A stretch of DNA of 19,750 nucleotides from NCBI GenBank assembly GCA_027019205.1, contig JALUWZ010000031.1:1-19750 (forward strand). Direction: 5' to 3'. Within the stretch, counting starts at the first letter, position 1. Each line of letters begins with the position of its first letter. The notes under the pieces were generated by a model. It did not search any database. It saw only the letters and a list, made by a program, of their open reading frames with translations, and had not been told where the DNA came from. This DNA comes from Emcibacter sp. Its GTDB lineage: Bacteria; Pseudomonadota; Alphaproteobacteria; Sphingomonadales; Emcibacteraceae. The translations under genes and the position numbers were made by a program. Below are positions 8,116-16,850 of the stretch, piece after piece.

Positions 8116-8883
8116 ATGGCGGAGATTCCTGATTATAAACGTGTTTTGCTGAAGCTTTCCGGCGAAGCCCTGATGGGTGAGCAGGACTATGGTATTGACC
8201 CCGATATGGTCCGGCGAATCGCCGTGGAGGTAAAAACCGTGCAGGACCTGGGGGTTCAGGTCTGTCTGGTGGTGGGGGCCGGGAATATTTTTCGTGGCAT
8301 GACCGGGGTGGCGAGCGGTTTTGACCGAACCTCTGCCGATCATATGGGGATGCTGGCGACGGTGATGAATTCGATCGCGATCCAGAATGCGCTGGAGAAG
8401 CAGGGCGTTGACAGCCGGGTACAGTCGGCCTTTCCGATTGCCTCGGTTTGTGAGCCGTATATCCGCCGCAAGGCTATTCGCCATATGGAAAAGGGCCGGG
8501 TGGTGGTTTTTGCCGCAGGCACCGGCAATCCATTCTTTACCACCGATACCGCTGCGGCCCTCAGGGCGGCGGAAATGGGCTGCGACGCGTTGCTGAAGGG
8601 GACACAGGTTGACGGGGTATATACCGCCGATCCGAAAACCGATCCGGATGCCGTAAGATATGACCGGCTGGATTATCAGACCGTACTGACCAATAATCTG
8701 CAAGTCATGGACACGTCGGCGATTGCGCTGGCGCGGGAGAATGATATTCCGATTCTGGTATTTTCCATTCATAAACATGGTGAATTTGCCCGCGTAATGT
8801 GCGGACAGGGAAAATTTACCATCATTGCCACCCCAAGGGTGAATCAAGGGGTGAACAAAGGAGTGAGCAAAAATGTCATCTGA
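8116..8883 (+). CDS. pyrH: UMP kinase
   Basis: Phosphorylates UMP to UDP in pyrimidine nucleotide synthesis; hexameric amino-acid-kinase fold, usually activated by GTP and inhibited by UTP. Visible family stretches are VLLKLSGEALMG, VVGAGNIFRG, DHMGMLATVMN, AGTGNPFFTTDTAAALRAAE, LKGTQVDGVYTADP and LQVMDTSAIALAREN. ATG at 8116 has AAGG at 8107-8110. The core ends where E. coli PyrH ends (FTIIAT, about residue 238). A 17-residue extension (residues 239-255) made of three GV-x-x units then runs into the start of frr, overlapping it by 11 bases. The extension is encoded by the 12-nt repeat described separately. It begins the pyrH-frr-uppS-cdsA-dxr-rseP run. Confidence 0.97.
   Translation: MAEIPDYKRVLLKLSGEALMGEQDYGIDPDMVRRIAVEVKTVQDLGVQVCLVVGAGNIFRGMTGVASGFDRTSADHMGMLATVMNSIAIQNALEKQGVDSRVQSAFPIASVCEPYIRRKAIRHMEKGRVVVFAAGTGNPFFTTDTAAALRAAEMGCDALLKGTQVDGVYTADPKTDPDAVRYDRLDYQTVLTNNLQVMDTSAIALARENDIPILVFSIHKHGEFARVMCGQGKFTIIATPRVNQGVNKGVSKNVI
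8839..8874 (+). repeat. Three 12-nt in-frame repeats at the pyrH end, carrying the frr ribosome-binding site
   Basis: Units GTGAATCAAGGG (8839-8850), GTGAACAAAGGA (8851-8862) and GTGAGCAAAAAT (8863-8874) encode VNQG, VNKG and VSKN. The AAGGAG at 8858-8863, the frr Shine-Dalgarno site, spans the junction of the second and third units. A second, similar purine run stands 12 bases upstream. Confidence 0.65.
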
Positions 8884-9433
8884 AATTGATCTCGCGGACC
8901 TCAAACGCCGGATGAAGGGGGCGGTTGAGAATTTGAAATCAGAATTTGCCGGCCTGCGCACCGGGCGGGCATCAGTTCATCTGCTGGACCCGGTGATGGT
9001 GGACGCCTATGGCGCGCAGATGCCGCTTAATCAGGTTGCCACAGTTTCGACACCTGAATCCCGTATGATCAGTGTCAGCGTCTGGGACAAGACCATGGTG
9101 GCGCTGGCGGAAAAAGCCATTCGTAATGCCGGCCTCGGCCTCAACCCGATTGTTGACGGTCAGACCCTGCGTATTCCCATACCGGAACTGAATCAGGAAC
9201 GCCGGACGGAATTGACAAAGGTTTCCGGCAAATATGCCGAACAGAGCCGCATTGCCATTCGCAATGTGCGCCGGGATGGCATGGATACCATCAAGCGGCT
9301 GGAAAAAGACAGCGAGATCAGTCAGGACGAACAAAAAAGCTATTCTGACAGGATACAGAAGTTGACCGACGAGATGATTACAGAGATTGACCATCTGACG
9401 GAGATCAAGGAAAAAGAAATTATGCAGGTATAG
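8873..9433 (+). CDS. frr: Ribosome recycling factor
   Basis: Splits post-termination ribosomes together with EF-G. 186 residues against 185 in E. coli. Typical stretches: LRTGRASVHLLDPV, YGAQMPLNQVA, SVWDKTMVALAEKAI, GLGLNPIVDGQTLRIPIPELNQERR, and the C-terminal helix with SQDEQKSYSDRIQKLTDEMI. The start overlaps the pyrH end by 11 bases in another frame, with AAGGAG nine bases before the ATG, so translation is probably coupled to pyrH. Confidence 0.97.
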   Translation: MSSEIDLADLKRRMKGAVENLKSEFAGLRTGRASVHLLDPVMVDAYGAQMPLNQVATVSTPESRMISVSVWDKTMVALAEKAIRNAGLGLNPIVDGQTLRIPIPELNQERRTELTKVSGKYAEQSRIAIRNVRRDGMDTIKRLEKDSEISQDEQKSYSDRIQKLTDEMITEIDHLTEIKEKEIMQV

Positions 9434-9449
9434 GGAGACAATCCGGTCA

Positions 9450-10199
9450 ATGTTGTTGGTTAAGGAAGAATTTTCTTCCAGAAAGAAAAACAGGCAACTG
9501 GACCCTCCGGCTCATGTGGCGATCATTATGGATGGCAACGGGCGGTGGGCCAAGAAACGCATGCTCCCGAAATTTGCCGGTCACAAACGCGGTGCCGAGG
9601 TGGTCCGAAAATGCGTTGAGGATGCCATTGACCTCGGTATCAGCTATTTGACGTTATATGCGTTTTCCTCGGAAAACTGGAACAGACCGAAGGAAGAAGT
9701 CAGCGGGCTGATGACCCTGCTGCAACGTTACCTGACCCGGGAGGTGGACGAGTTACATAACAAGAATATCCGCCTGTCCTTTATCGGCGACAGATCACGA
9801 CTTGGCGCGAATATCAGGGAACTTGTCGAGGCCGCAGAATTGAAAACCCGTGACAATACCCGGCTTCGTCTCACTCTTGCGCTCAGCTATGGCGGGCGGG
9901 CGGAAATCGTTGATGCGGCACGACAGCTCGGGGAAAAGATCAAGGCCGGGGACCTCAGCCCGGAAGATATCTCGGAAGATGTTTTTGCCACCGGCCTGCA
10001 GACCGGCGATATTCCAGACCCGGACCTGATTATCCGAACCAGCGGGGAGCAGCGGATCAGTAATTTCCTCCTGTGGCAGATTGCCTATGCTGAATTTATT
10101 TTCCTTGATGTTTTATGGCCGGATTTCAACCGTGAAATCCTCGAACAGGCCATAGAGGAATATTGTGGGCGGGACCGGCGCTACGGTGCCAGACCTTGA
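9450..10199 (+). CDS. uppS: Isoprenyl (di-trans,poly-cis-undecaprenyl) diphosphate synthase
   Basis: Makes the C55 lipid carrier for peptidoglycan and surface polysaccharides by adding isopentenyl units to farnesyl diphosphate. 249 aa. The catalytic motif VAIIMDGNGRWAKKR holds D28. Also present are GHKRGAE, LTLYAFSSENWNRP, LSYGGRAEI, PDPDLIIRTSGEQRISNFLLWQ and AYAEFIF, all hallmarks of the cis-prenyltransferase family. GGAG at 9434-9437 is 12 bases before the ATG, rather far. The gene lies 16 bp after frr. The substrate precursors depend on Dxr, encoded two genes downstream. Confidence 0.97.
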   Translation: MLLVKEEFSSRKKNRQLDPPAHVAIIMDGNGRWAKKRMLPKFAGHKRGAEVVRKCVEDAIDLGISYLTLYAFSSENWNRPKEEVSGLMTLLQRYLTREVDELHNKNIRLSFIGDRSRLGANIRELVEAAELKTRDNTRLRLTLALSYGGRAEIVDAARQLGEKIKAGDLSPEDISEDVFATGLQTGDIPDPDLIIRTSGEQRISNFLLWQIAYAEFIFLDVLWPDFNREILEQAIEEYCGRDRRYGARP

Positions 10200-10206
10200 G
10201 CCTCCC

Positions 10207-11022
10207 ATGAATCAATCCTCCTCCACCACGCCACCGAAGAAAAGCGGGCTGTTGCTGCGTGTTCTGTCGGCGCTGGTCATGTTGCCGGTTGCGGTTTTTA
10301 TTATTTTGTATGGCGGGATAGTCTACGGTCTTTTTGTGGCGCTGCTGATGGTTCTCATTCTTTATGAATGGAACGGTATCTGCGAGGGGCGGGCGTTTAA
10401 TGCGGCCTTTGTCCTGCAGTCGGTCTTTGGCCTGTTGCTGGTCTATTCCCTGTATTATGTGGTATATTTTCCACCATATATTTATCTTGCGCCGCTGGTT
10501 CTGCTTGTTGCGGCCTGCCTCTATTTCCGGATAAAGCTGTATTTCGCCTTGCTGGGGATGCTTTATGCCCTGCTGCCGGCCTTGTCCCTGATGGTGTTGA
10601 GACAGAATTCCGATGGCTGGATCGTCTTGTGGATGATGATTATCGTCTGGTCGATGGATACCGGGGCCTATTTTGCCGGTAAAAATATCGGCGGGCCAAA
10701 GATGGCCCCGCGCATCAGCCCGAACAAGACCTGGGCCGGGCTTGTCGGCGGGGCGATTATGGCGGTGATACTGGGTCTCGGGTCGGCATATTATTTTAAT
10801 CTGGGGGGCAATATGGCCGTTATTGCCCTGGTGGCGGGGCTTCTGGCGATATGGAGCCAGATTGGCGACCTCGCGGAATCGGCCCTGAAACGGCATTTCA
10901 ACGTCAAGGATTCCGGGGCGATCATTCCGGGACATGGCGGGATTATGGACCGGGTTGACGGGGTGGTTTTTGCCGCCCCCGCCGTCGTAATATTTCTTTA
11001 TCTGCTGGGAAGATATCAATAG
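10207..11022 (+). CDS. cdsA: Phosphatidate cytidylyltransferase (CDP-diacylglycerol synthase)
   Basis: Integral membrane enzyme making CDP-diacylglycerol from phosphatidate and CTP, the branch point to all phospholipids. Several hydrophobic segments are visible, from LLLRVLSALVMLPVAVFIILY onward. The family signature at residues 220-252 begins GDLAESALKRHFNVKDSG and continues IIPGHGGIMDRVDG, with the acidic and basic residues intact. Start choice is open. The ATG at 10207 lies 8 bp after the uppS stop but has no clear ribosome site. An in-frame GTG at 10165 inside uppS has AGAGGAA (10154-10160) at good spacing and would add 14 residues. Confidence 0.95.
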   Translation: MNQSSSTTPPKKSGLLLRVLSALVMLPVAVFIILYGGIVYGLFVALLMVLILYEWNGICEGRAFNAAFVLQSVFGLLLVYSLYYVVYFPPYIYLAPLVLLVAACLYFRIKLYFALLGMLYALLPALSLMVLRQNSDGWIVLWMMIIVWSMDTGAYFAGKNIGGPKMAPRISPNKTWAGLVGGAIMAVILGLGSAYYFNLGGNMAVIALVAGLLAIWSQIGDLAESALKRHFNVKDSGAIIPGHGGIMDRVDGVVFAAPAVVIFLYLLGRYQ

Positions 11023-11023
11023 C

Positions 11024-12202
11024 ATGGCGGCTTCCGCGACATCACATAAAGCAAAAACGGTGACAATATTAGGCTCCACCGGATCTGTGGGCTGCAATAC
11101 GCTTGACCTGATTGGCCGCACTCCGGAATCCTATGAGGTGATTGCGCTGACCGCCAACCATAATGTGGAAAAGCTTGCGGAACAGGCCCGCAAATTCAAC
11201 GCCCGCCATGCGGTGATTGCGGATGAAAACCGGTATCAGGCGCTGAAAGATGCGCTGGGGGATACCGATGTCGAAGTTTCCGCCGGTGCCGGGGCGCTTG
11301 ATATGGCGGCACAGCTTCCCGCCGAGTGGGTGATGGCCTCTATCGTTGGAGCGGCGGGCCTTCGTCCGACGCTATCGGCCATTCGGCGCGGGGCGACGGT
11401 TGCGCTGGCCAACAAGGAATGTCTGGTCTGCGCCGGGGATATTATGATGCAGGAAGTCCGTGATTACGGGGCGACATTGCTGCCGGTTGATTCTGAACAT
11501 AATGCCATTTTTCAGGTTTTTGATTTTAACCGGCCCCAGGATGTTGACCTGATCACCCTGACCGCCTCGGGCGGACCCTTTATAAAATACAGTCTGGAAG
11601 AGATGAAAAATGTCACTCCGGCTGAGGCGGTCGCCCATCCGAACTGGGATATGGGGGCGAAAATTTCGGTTGATTCGGCGACCATGATGAACAAGGGCCT
11701 TGAAATGATCGAGGCCTATCACCTGTTCCCGGTCCGGCTGGAACAGATTGATATTGTTGTTCATCCCCAATCGGTTATTCACAGCATGGTCAGCTATCAG
11801 GACGGGTCGGTTCTGGCGCAGCTCGGGGCGCCGGATATGAGAATCCCGATATCCTTTTGTCTTGGCTGGCCCGGCAGGATAGATACCCCGGCCCGGAAGC
11901 TGAGACTGAGGGAAATCGGACAGCTGGATTTTCTCGAACCCGATCCGGAAAGATTTCGGGCGCTGGCCATTGCAAGAGAAGCATTGCATATCGGCGGAAC
12001 TGCCCCTACTATCCTCAACGCCGCCAATGAGGTGGCGGTTTACGCCTTTCTTGAAGGCCGGATCGGCTTTCTGGATATTGCCCGGAGCGTTGAGGAAACA
12101 CTGGCCCGGATATCGGCCTCGCCCCTGACCTGTCTCAAGATGGTTTATGCCATAGATGAGGAGGCGCGCGCGGTGGCCCGGGATGTTATTGGAAAATTTT
12201 AG
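11024..12202 (+). CDS. dxr: 1-deoxy-D-xylulose-5-phosphate reductoisomerase
   Basis: Second step of the non-mevalonate (MEP) isoprenoid pathway: DXP plus NADPH to MEP. 392 aa, close to the 398 of E. coli. N-terminal NADPH-binding loop GSTGSVG (17-23). Metal-binding residues are D156 and E158 in PVDSEHNAIFQ and E227 in SVDSATMMNKGLE. HPNWDMG and HPQSVIHSMV line the active site. The ATG is one base after the cdsA stop, so coupling is likely. Presence of dxr shows that the cell uses the MEP route to feed UppS. Confidence 0.98.
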   Translation: MAASATSHKAKTVTILGSTGSVGCNTLDLIGRTPESYEVIALTANHNVEKLAEQARKFNARHAVIADENRYQALKDALGDTDVEVSAGAGALDMAAQLPAEWVMASIVGAAGLRPTLSAIRRGATVALANKECLVCAGDIMMQEVRDYGATLLPVDSEHNAIFQVFDFNRPQDVDLITLTASGGPFIKYSLEEMKNVTPAEAVAHPNWDMGAKISVDSATMMNKGLEMIEAYHLFPVRLEQIDIVVHPQSVIHSMVSYQDGSVLAQLGAPDMRIPISFCLGWPGRIDTPARKLRLREIGQLDFLEPDPERFRALAIAREALHIGGTAPTILNAANEVAVYAFLEGRIGFLDIARSVEETLARISASPLTCLKMVYAIDEEARAVARDVIGKF

Positions 12203-12211
12203 AGGATCATG

Positions 12212-13342
12212 ATGGACTCATTGATTAACGCGGTTATATATGTTTTTTCCTTTGTGGCAATGCTGTCCATTCTGGTGTTTGTCCATGAATGGGGACATTT
12301 CATCATTGCCCGGCTGAACAAAGTACGAGTAGATGTTTTTTCCATCGGTATCGGGCCGGAAATATGGGGCCGGACCGATAAAAAGGGTACCCGTTGGAAA
12401 ATAAGCGCTCTGCCGATCGGTGGATATGTTAAATTTTTTGGTGATGCCAGTGCTGCCAGCACCCCGGACAGCGACCTTGACCAAATGACGGCGGAGGAGA
12501 GGGAAGTATCCTTTCATCATAAAAAACTGTACCAGCGGGCGGCGATTGTCTTTGCCGGACCGATTGCCAATCTTGTCTTTGCCATTCTTATTCTGGCCAC
12601 ATTTTTTTATATTTATGGACAGATAGATACCCCGGCTATTGTATCGAAAGTTATGCCGGACAGCGCCGCCGAGGCCGCCGGGATGGAAGCGGGAGACGTT
12701 ATAGTTGCCGTTGACGGCAGCAAGATCAAACGCTTCAACGACCTGCGGATCGAGGTTCTTTACAGTGCCGGGGAAGGTCTTGATGTTGACGTGCTGAGAA
12801 AGGGCAGGATTGTTCATCTGATGCTGACGCCGCGTCTGACAAAGATTACCAGGGATGGCAAGCCGGTTCTGGATGACAGCGGCAAGCCGCTGGAACTGTA
12901 CCAGATTGGCGTGCAGAATATTGAAAAGGTTGTTATACGCCATCATAGCCCGCTTTCGGCCCTGTGGGCCGGGGTGGTTGAGACCCGGACAATCGTCGTG
13001 CAGTCCCTGCGGGGAATTCGCCAGATGATTGTCGGCACCAGATCGGTAAAGGAACTTTCCGGGCCGATCGGCATTGCCAAAATTGCCGGGGAATCAGCCA
13101 AGCGCGGGGTTGATTTCTGGATCAGGGTCATGGCGCTGGTATCAATCAGTCTGGGGATGATCAATCTGTTCCCGATCCCGTTGCTTGATGGCGGGCATCT
13201 GCTTTATTACGGGTTCGAGGCAGTTCTGGGCCGGAAATTAAGTGAAAGAACCCAGGAATTCGGCTTTCGGATCGGTCTGGTTTTTATTCTCGGTCTGATG
13301 CTGTTGGCCAGCTTCAACGATATATTGAAATTTAACTGGTAA
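12212..13342 (+). CDS. rseP: Site-2 membrane zinc metalloprotease RseP (MmpA-like)
   Basis: Intramembrane protease that cuts transmembrane substrates after a first periplasmic cut: RseA in E. coli, PodJ for MmpA in Caulobacter. The zinc motif HEWGH (25-29) sits in the first membrane segment. The second ligand motif LLDGGH has D326. One PDZ-like domain (about 120-205) contains VMPDSAAEAAGMEAGDVIVAVDG, and membrane segments follow at about 295-320 and 350-370. One PDZ rather than the two of E. coli fits alphaproteobacterial members. ATGs at 12209 and 12212 compete. The second is better spaced from AGAGGAT (12201-12207), which overlaps the dxr stop. Confidence 0.95.
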   Translation: MDSLINAVIYVFSFVAMLSILVFVHEWGHFIIARLNKVRVDVFSIGIGPEIWGRTDKKGTRWKISALPIGGYVKFFGDASAASTPDSDLDQMTAEEREVSFHHKKLYQRAAIVFAGPIANLVFAILILATFFYIYGQIDTPAIVSKVMPDSAAEAAGMEAGDVIVAVDGSKIKRFNDLRIEVLYSAGEGLDVDVLRKGRIVHLMLTPRLTKITRDGKPVLDDSGKPLELYQIGVQNIEKVVIRHHSPLSALWAGVVETRTIVVQSLRGIRQMIVGTRSVKELSGPIGIAKIAGESAKRGVDFWIRVMALVSISLGMINLFPIPLLDGGHLLYYGFEAVLGRKLSERTQEFGFRIGLVFILGLMLLASFNDILKFNW

Positions 13343-13398
13343 ACAGGCCGTATTTATTATAGAAAAAGCAAAAAAAGCCAATAACAGGATACTATTCT

Positions 13399-15750
13399 TT
13401 GTTAAATCGCATGAGTAATATTTTTACAGCCCGGAAATGGCTGGTCGTTTTCCTTTTGGGGGCCATCCTTTCCGGGACCGGGGAGGCGCAGGAAAAGCAG
13501 TCGACCTTTGATAGTCGGGGTATCATCTCGGATATTATTGTCAATGGCAGTCAGCGGATTGAGCCGGCAACGGTAAAATCATATCTTTTCGTTCACAAGG
13601 GGGATGTCTATAATGAAAAAGAAGTCGATCGTTCCCTGAAAGCCCTGTTCAATACGGGACTGTTTTCCGATGTCAAAATTGGCCGCTCCGGCACGGTTCT
13701 GGTGATTGAAATAACAGAAAACCCCATCATCAACCGGATTGTTTTCGAGGGTAATAAATATAAAAAAGACGACAAGCTCTATGAGGAAATTCACCTGCGG
13801 CCGCGCATCGTTTTCTCCCGGTCAAAGGTCAGGGCGGATGTCGCGCGTATTCTGGAGATTTATCGCCGGGGCGGGCGTTTTGCCGCGAGCGTTGAACCAA
13901 AGGTTATTCAGCTTGACCAGAACCGGGTCAATCTGGTTTTTGAGATTACCGAAGGTCCGAAAAGCAGTATCGGCAAAATCAATTTTATGGGCAACCATAT
14001 CTTTAACAATGATGATTTGCGGGCGGTGATGCGGTCAAAGGAAAGCCGCTGGTGGAAATTTCTGACCTCTGACGATACCTATGATCCTGACAGGATGGCG
14101 TTTGACAAGCAATTATTGCGGGATTTCTACCGTTCCAAGGGCTATGCGGATTTCAGAATAACCTCTGCCGTGGCGGAACTGGCCCCGGACAAGGAAGATT
14201 TTTTCATCAATTATACCATCGAAGAAGGGGTGATCTATCATTTTGGCACGGTCACGGTTGACAGCAAGATCCCCGACCTGAAATCGGAAATCCTGAGCAA
14301 GCTGGTGCTGACCCGCAAGGGCAATCTGTATAATTCCAAGCTGATCGACAAGACGGTGGAATATCTGACTGATATTGCCGGGCTGAAGGGATATGCCTTT
14401 GTCAATGTCCGCCCGCGTATCCGCCGCGACCGCAAGAAGCAGACGGTCAATATCGTCTATGTGGTCAACAAGGCGCCTCGGGTTTACGTGGAGCGGGTCG
14501 AAATTCATGGCAATGTCCGTACCCATGACAATGTCATCCGCCGTGAAATGAGGCTGGTCGAGGGCGATTCCTACAACTCGTCCAAAATGAAACGGTCAGA
14601 GATCAGGATCAAGTCCCTCGGTTTTTTCAAGGAAGTCGAAATTGATCAGGTCGAAGGTTCTGCGGATGACAAGACCATTCTGGATGTCACGGTTGAGGAA
14701 CAGGCGACCGGGGAACTTTCCATCGGCGCGGGTTTTTCCAGTCTGGAAAGCTTCCTGTTTGATTTCAGTATCCGGGAGAGAAATCTTCTGGGCCGTGGTC
14801 AGGACCTGCGCTTCAGCAGCCGGATATCCAACCGGCGCAAGGAACTGGATATTGGCTTTACCGAACCCTATTTTATGGGGCGGCCCATTGTCGCCGGTGT
14901 TGATCTGTTCTACCGGGATAACAGTTTCCGGGAAGCAAATTTTACCCAGATTTCCTATGGCACCGGACTGCGTACCGCCTTTCCGGTCACCGAATTTATT
15001 GTGATGAGCGCGCGCTATAACCTGCGCCGGGACAAGATTGACATCCCGTCCCAGTTTCTCGCCCGTCGCAGCCCCTTTACTACCACCAATATTGGCACCT
15101 TTACCACCTCGTCCATCGGTTACGGAATTTCCTATGATACTCTGGATAACCGAAAAAAACCGAATCGGGGCCAACGGCTTGTCGTCAATCAGGATGTTTC
15201 GGGCCTTGGCGGCAATGTGAGATATGTCAGGACCCAGGCGACCTATAATTATTTTATCCCGATCTATAAACGCTGGATTTTCGGGGTCAAGGCAGAGGGC
15301 GGTCATATTATCGGCCTAGGTCAGGATATCCGGATTAATGACCGGTATTTCCTCGGTAATCCCCGGATGCGCGGCTTTCAACAGGCCGGGATTGGCCCTC
15401 GGGATGATCTGACCCGGGATGCGCTGGGCGGTAATGTTTTCTACAAGGGATCGCTTGAGGTATTCATTCCGCTCGGCTCGGGGGCGCGGGAACTCGGCAT
15501 TGAGGCCAGCATGTTTGTTGATGCCGGAGCATTATTTTCTATTGACTTACCTACTCAGTTGTTTAACTCTGCCACTGGTTTTACGCATAGTATTGTGGCA
15601 GATACACCAAAACCCCGGGTGTCAGCGGGTATTGGATTTACCTGGACGTCGCCATTTGGACCCTTCCGGGTTGACTTTGCCAAGGCGATATTATCAGATA
15701 AGTTTGATAAGACTGAATTTTTCCAATTTAACATCGGAACCAGATTTTAA
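13399..15750 (+). CDS. bamA: Outer-membrane protein assembly factor BamA
   Basis: Omp85 protein that folds beta-barrels into the outer membrane. A signal peptide ends near GTGEA (residue 30). Five POTRA modules follow (about 40-445), recognisable from repeated NPIINRIVFEGN, GPKSSIGKINFMGN and RVYVERVEIHGNVRT openings. The barrel runs from about 455 to 783. It includes the lid-loop motif MRGF and ends in the aromatic signature FFQFNIGTRF. Length is 783 aa, slightly below E. coli. Start: TTG at 13399 has AGGAT (13386-13390) at fair spacing. The ATG at 13411 has no ribosome site and would lose four residues; both leave the signal peptide usable. One loop near the C-terminus has atypical base use. 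It lies 56 bp after rseP and one base before skp. Confidence 0.96.
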   Translation: MLNRMSNIFTARKWLVVFLLGAILSGTGEAQEKQSTFDSRGIISDIIVNGSQRIEPATVKSYLFVHKGDVYNEKEVDRSLKALFNTGLFSDVKIGRSGTVLVIEITENPIINRIVFEGNKYKKDDKLYEEIHLRPRIVFSRSKVRADVARILEIYRRGGRFAASVEPKVIQLDQNRVNLVFEITEGPKSSIGKINFMGNHIFNNDDLRAVMRSKESRWWKFLTSDDTYDPDRMAFDKQLLRDFYRSKGYADFRITSAVAELAPDKEDFFINYTIEEGVIYHFGTVTVDSKIPDLKSEILSKLVLTRKGNLYNSKLIDKTVEYLTDIAGLKGYAFVNVRPRIRRDRKKQTVNIVYVVNKAPRVYVERVEIHGNVRTHDNVIRREMRLVEGDSYNSSKMKRSEIRIKSLGFFKEVEIDQVEGSADDKTILDVTVEEQATGELSIGAGFSSLESFLFDFSIRERNLLGRGQDLRFSSRISNRRKELDIGFTEPYFMGRPIVAGVDLFYRDNSFREANFTQISYGTGLRTAFPVTEFIVMSARYNLRRDKIDIPSQFLARRSPFTTTNIGTFTTSSIGYGISYDTLDNRKKPNRGQRLVVNQDVSGLGGNVRYVRTQATYNYFIPIYKRWIFGVKAEGGHIIGLGQDIRINDRYFLGNPRMRGFQQAGIGPRDDLTRDALGGNVFYKGSLEVFIPLGSGARELGIEASMFVDAGALFSIDLPTQLFNSATGFTHSIVADTPKPRVSAGIGFTWTSPFGPFRVDFAKAILSDKFDKTEFFQFNIGTRF

Positions 15751-15751
15751 T

Positions 15752-16348
15752 ATGAAAAAGCTAATCAAGATTACCATAATGGTGGCTGTTGCCGCCACTC
15801 TTTCCACCCTGTCAAATATAACCTCGACCGTTGCGGCGGAGGCTCTGCCCCCGGCGGTGATTGCGATCATCGACAGCCGTATGGTCCGCTTCAACTCGGC
15901 AGCCGGCAAGGATATTCAAAGTCAGCTCGACAAGATCCGCAAGAAATTCCAGGTCGAAATTACCGAACAGGAAAAGAAGCTCAAGGCAGAAGAAGCTACT
16001 CTCAAGTCCCAGCGTTCAATCCTGCCCAAGGAGTCCTATGATGCCAAGGTCCGGGATTTCCAGAACAAGGTGCTGACCGTAAAACGCGAGGTGCAGATCA
16101 AGAACAAGCAGCTTGAAGCCGCCCTTGGCAGCGCCCAGAATGAATTGCAGCGCGCCCTGAAACCGATCCTGCAGAAAATCCTCAAGGAACACAAGGCCAC
16201 GATGATTATGGATGCCAGTCTGGTGATTGAAAAATCAGCCGGACTTGATGTTACGACCTCCGTGATAGAGGCCCTTGATCAGGTCCTGCCAAATGTCAAG
16301 GTCGAGCTTCCGGTTACGGCAGCGGCTCCGGCGGCCCCGGCGAAATAA
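15752..16348 (+). CDS. skp: Periplasmic chaperone Skp (OmpH family)
   Basis: Trimeric chaperone carrying unfolded outer-membrane proteins to the Bam machine. 198 aa. Signal peptide MKKLIKITIMVAVAA to about VAAEA (residue 29). The strand PPAVIAIIDSRMV is followed by a long highly charged helical hairpin (about 50-150: FQVEITEQEKKLKAEEATLKSQR and so on), then MIMDASLVI and TSVIEALDQVLP typical of the family body, and an Ala/Pro-rich end. ATG at 15752 begins one base after the bamA stop. The frame stays open upstream to 15419, but that part overlaps bamA and has no signal peptide. Function and position next to bamA agree. Confidence 0.93.
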   Translation: MKKLIKITIMVAVAATLSTLSNITSTVAAEALPPAVIAIIDSRMVRFNSAAGKDIQSQLDKIRKKFQVEITEQEKKLKAEEATLKSQRSILPKESYDAKVRDFQNKVLTVKREVQIKNKQLEAALGSAQNELQRALKPILQKILKEHKATMIMDASLVIEKSAGLDVTTSVIEALDQVLPNVKVELPVTAAAPAAPAK

Positions 16349-16373
16349 TCCGGGCTATGGCCGGTGAAAGAAA

Positions 16374-16850
16374 ATGAATATGCCCGAGGATAAGGCTACA
16401 AGCCCGGAAGCAATCGGTGTCGAGCGGATCATGGAACTCATTCCGCACCGCTACCCGATGCTGCTGATTGACCAGTTGACGGAAATCAGGCGCGGCGAGT
16501 CTGCGGTCGGTATCAAATGTGTCACCATCAACGAGCCGTTCTTTCAGGGCCATTTTCCCGGCAAACCGGTGATGCCCGGCGTATTGATTGTCGAGGCCAT
16601 GGCCCAATCGGCGGCGGCCTTTGTTATGTTGAGCATGGCGGACCAGGCACAGGAGAAGCTGGCCTATTTCATGTCAATTGACGGGGCAAAATTCAGGAAG
16701 CCGGTGGTGCCGGGGGACCGGCTTGAGCTGCATATTAAAAAAGAACGTCATCGCGGCCCGGTCTGGCGCTTTCAGGCCGAGGCGAAGGTGAGCGGTCAGC
16801 CGGTTGCCGAGGCAACCTTTACCGCTATGATCGTTGATAAGGAAAACTAG
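16374..16850 (+). CDS. fabZ: 3-hydroxyacyl-[acyl-carrier-protein] dehydratase FabZ
   Basis: Hot-dog-fold dehydratase of fatty-acid elongation. 158 aa. Start of the core IMELIPHRYPMLLID; active-site helix FFQGHFPGKPVMPGVLIVEAMAQ with catalytic H60 and E74 (14 apart, as H54/E68 in E. coli). The end FTAMIVDKEN is typical. ATGs at 16374 and 16380 are both possible; neither has a strong ribosome site. The gene follows skp by 25 bp with no lpxD between them, and the next gene is gloA rather than lpxA. Confidence 0.97.
   Translation: MNMPEDKATSPEAIGVERIMELIPHRYPMLLIDQLTEIRRGESAVGIKCVTINEPFFQGHFPGKPVMPGVLIVEAMAQSAAAFVMLSMADQAQEKLAYFMSIDGAKFRKPVVPGDRLELHIKKERHRGPVWRFQAEAKVSGQPVAEATFTAMIVDKEN

Noticed and set aside
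8032..8961. 309-codon open frame on the minus strand
   Set aside because: It lies opposite pyrH, has no family-like motifs, and its composition follows from the codon bias of the real gene.
10126..11121. 331-codon open frame on the minus strand across cdsA
   Set aside because: Low-complexity Gln/His/Arg-rich product mirroring a membrane-protein gene; cdsA carries the family signature.
15419..15751. Upstream extension of the skp frame
   Set aside because: It overlaps the bamA barrel end, and the signal peptide begins at the ATG at 15752, so the extension is not coding.
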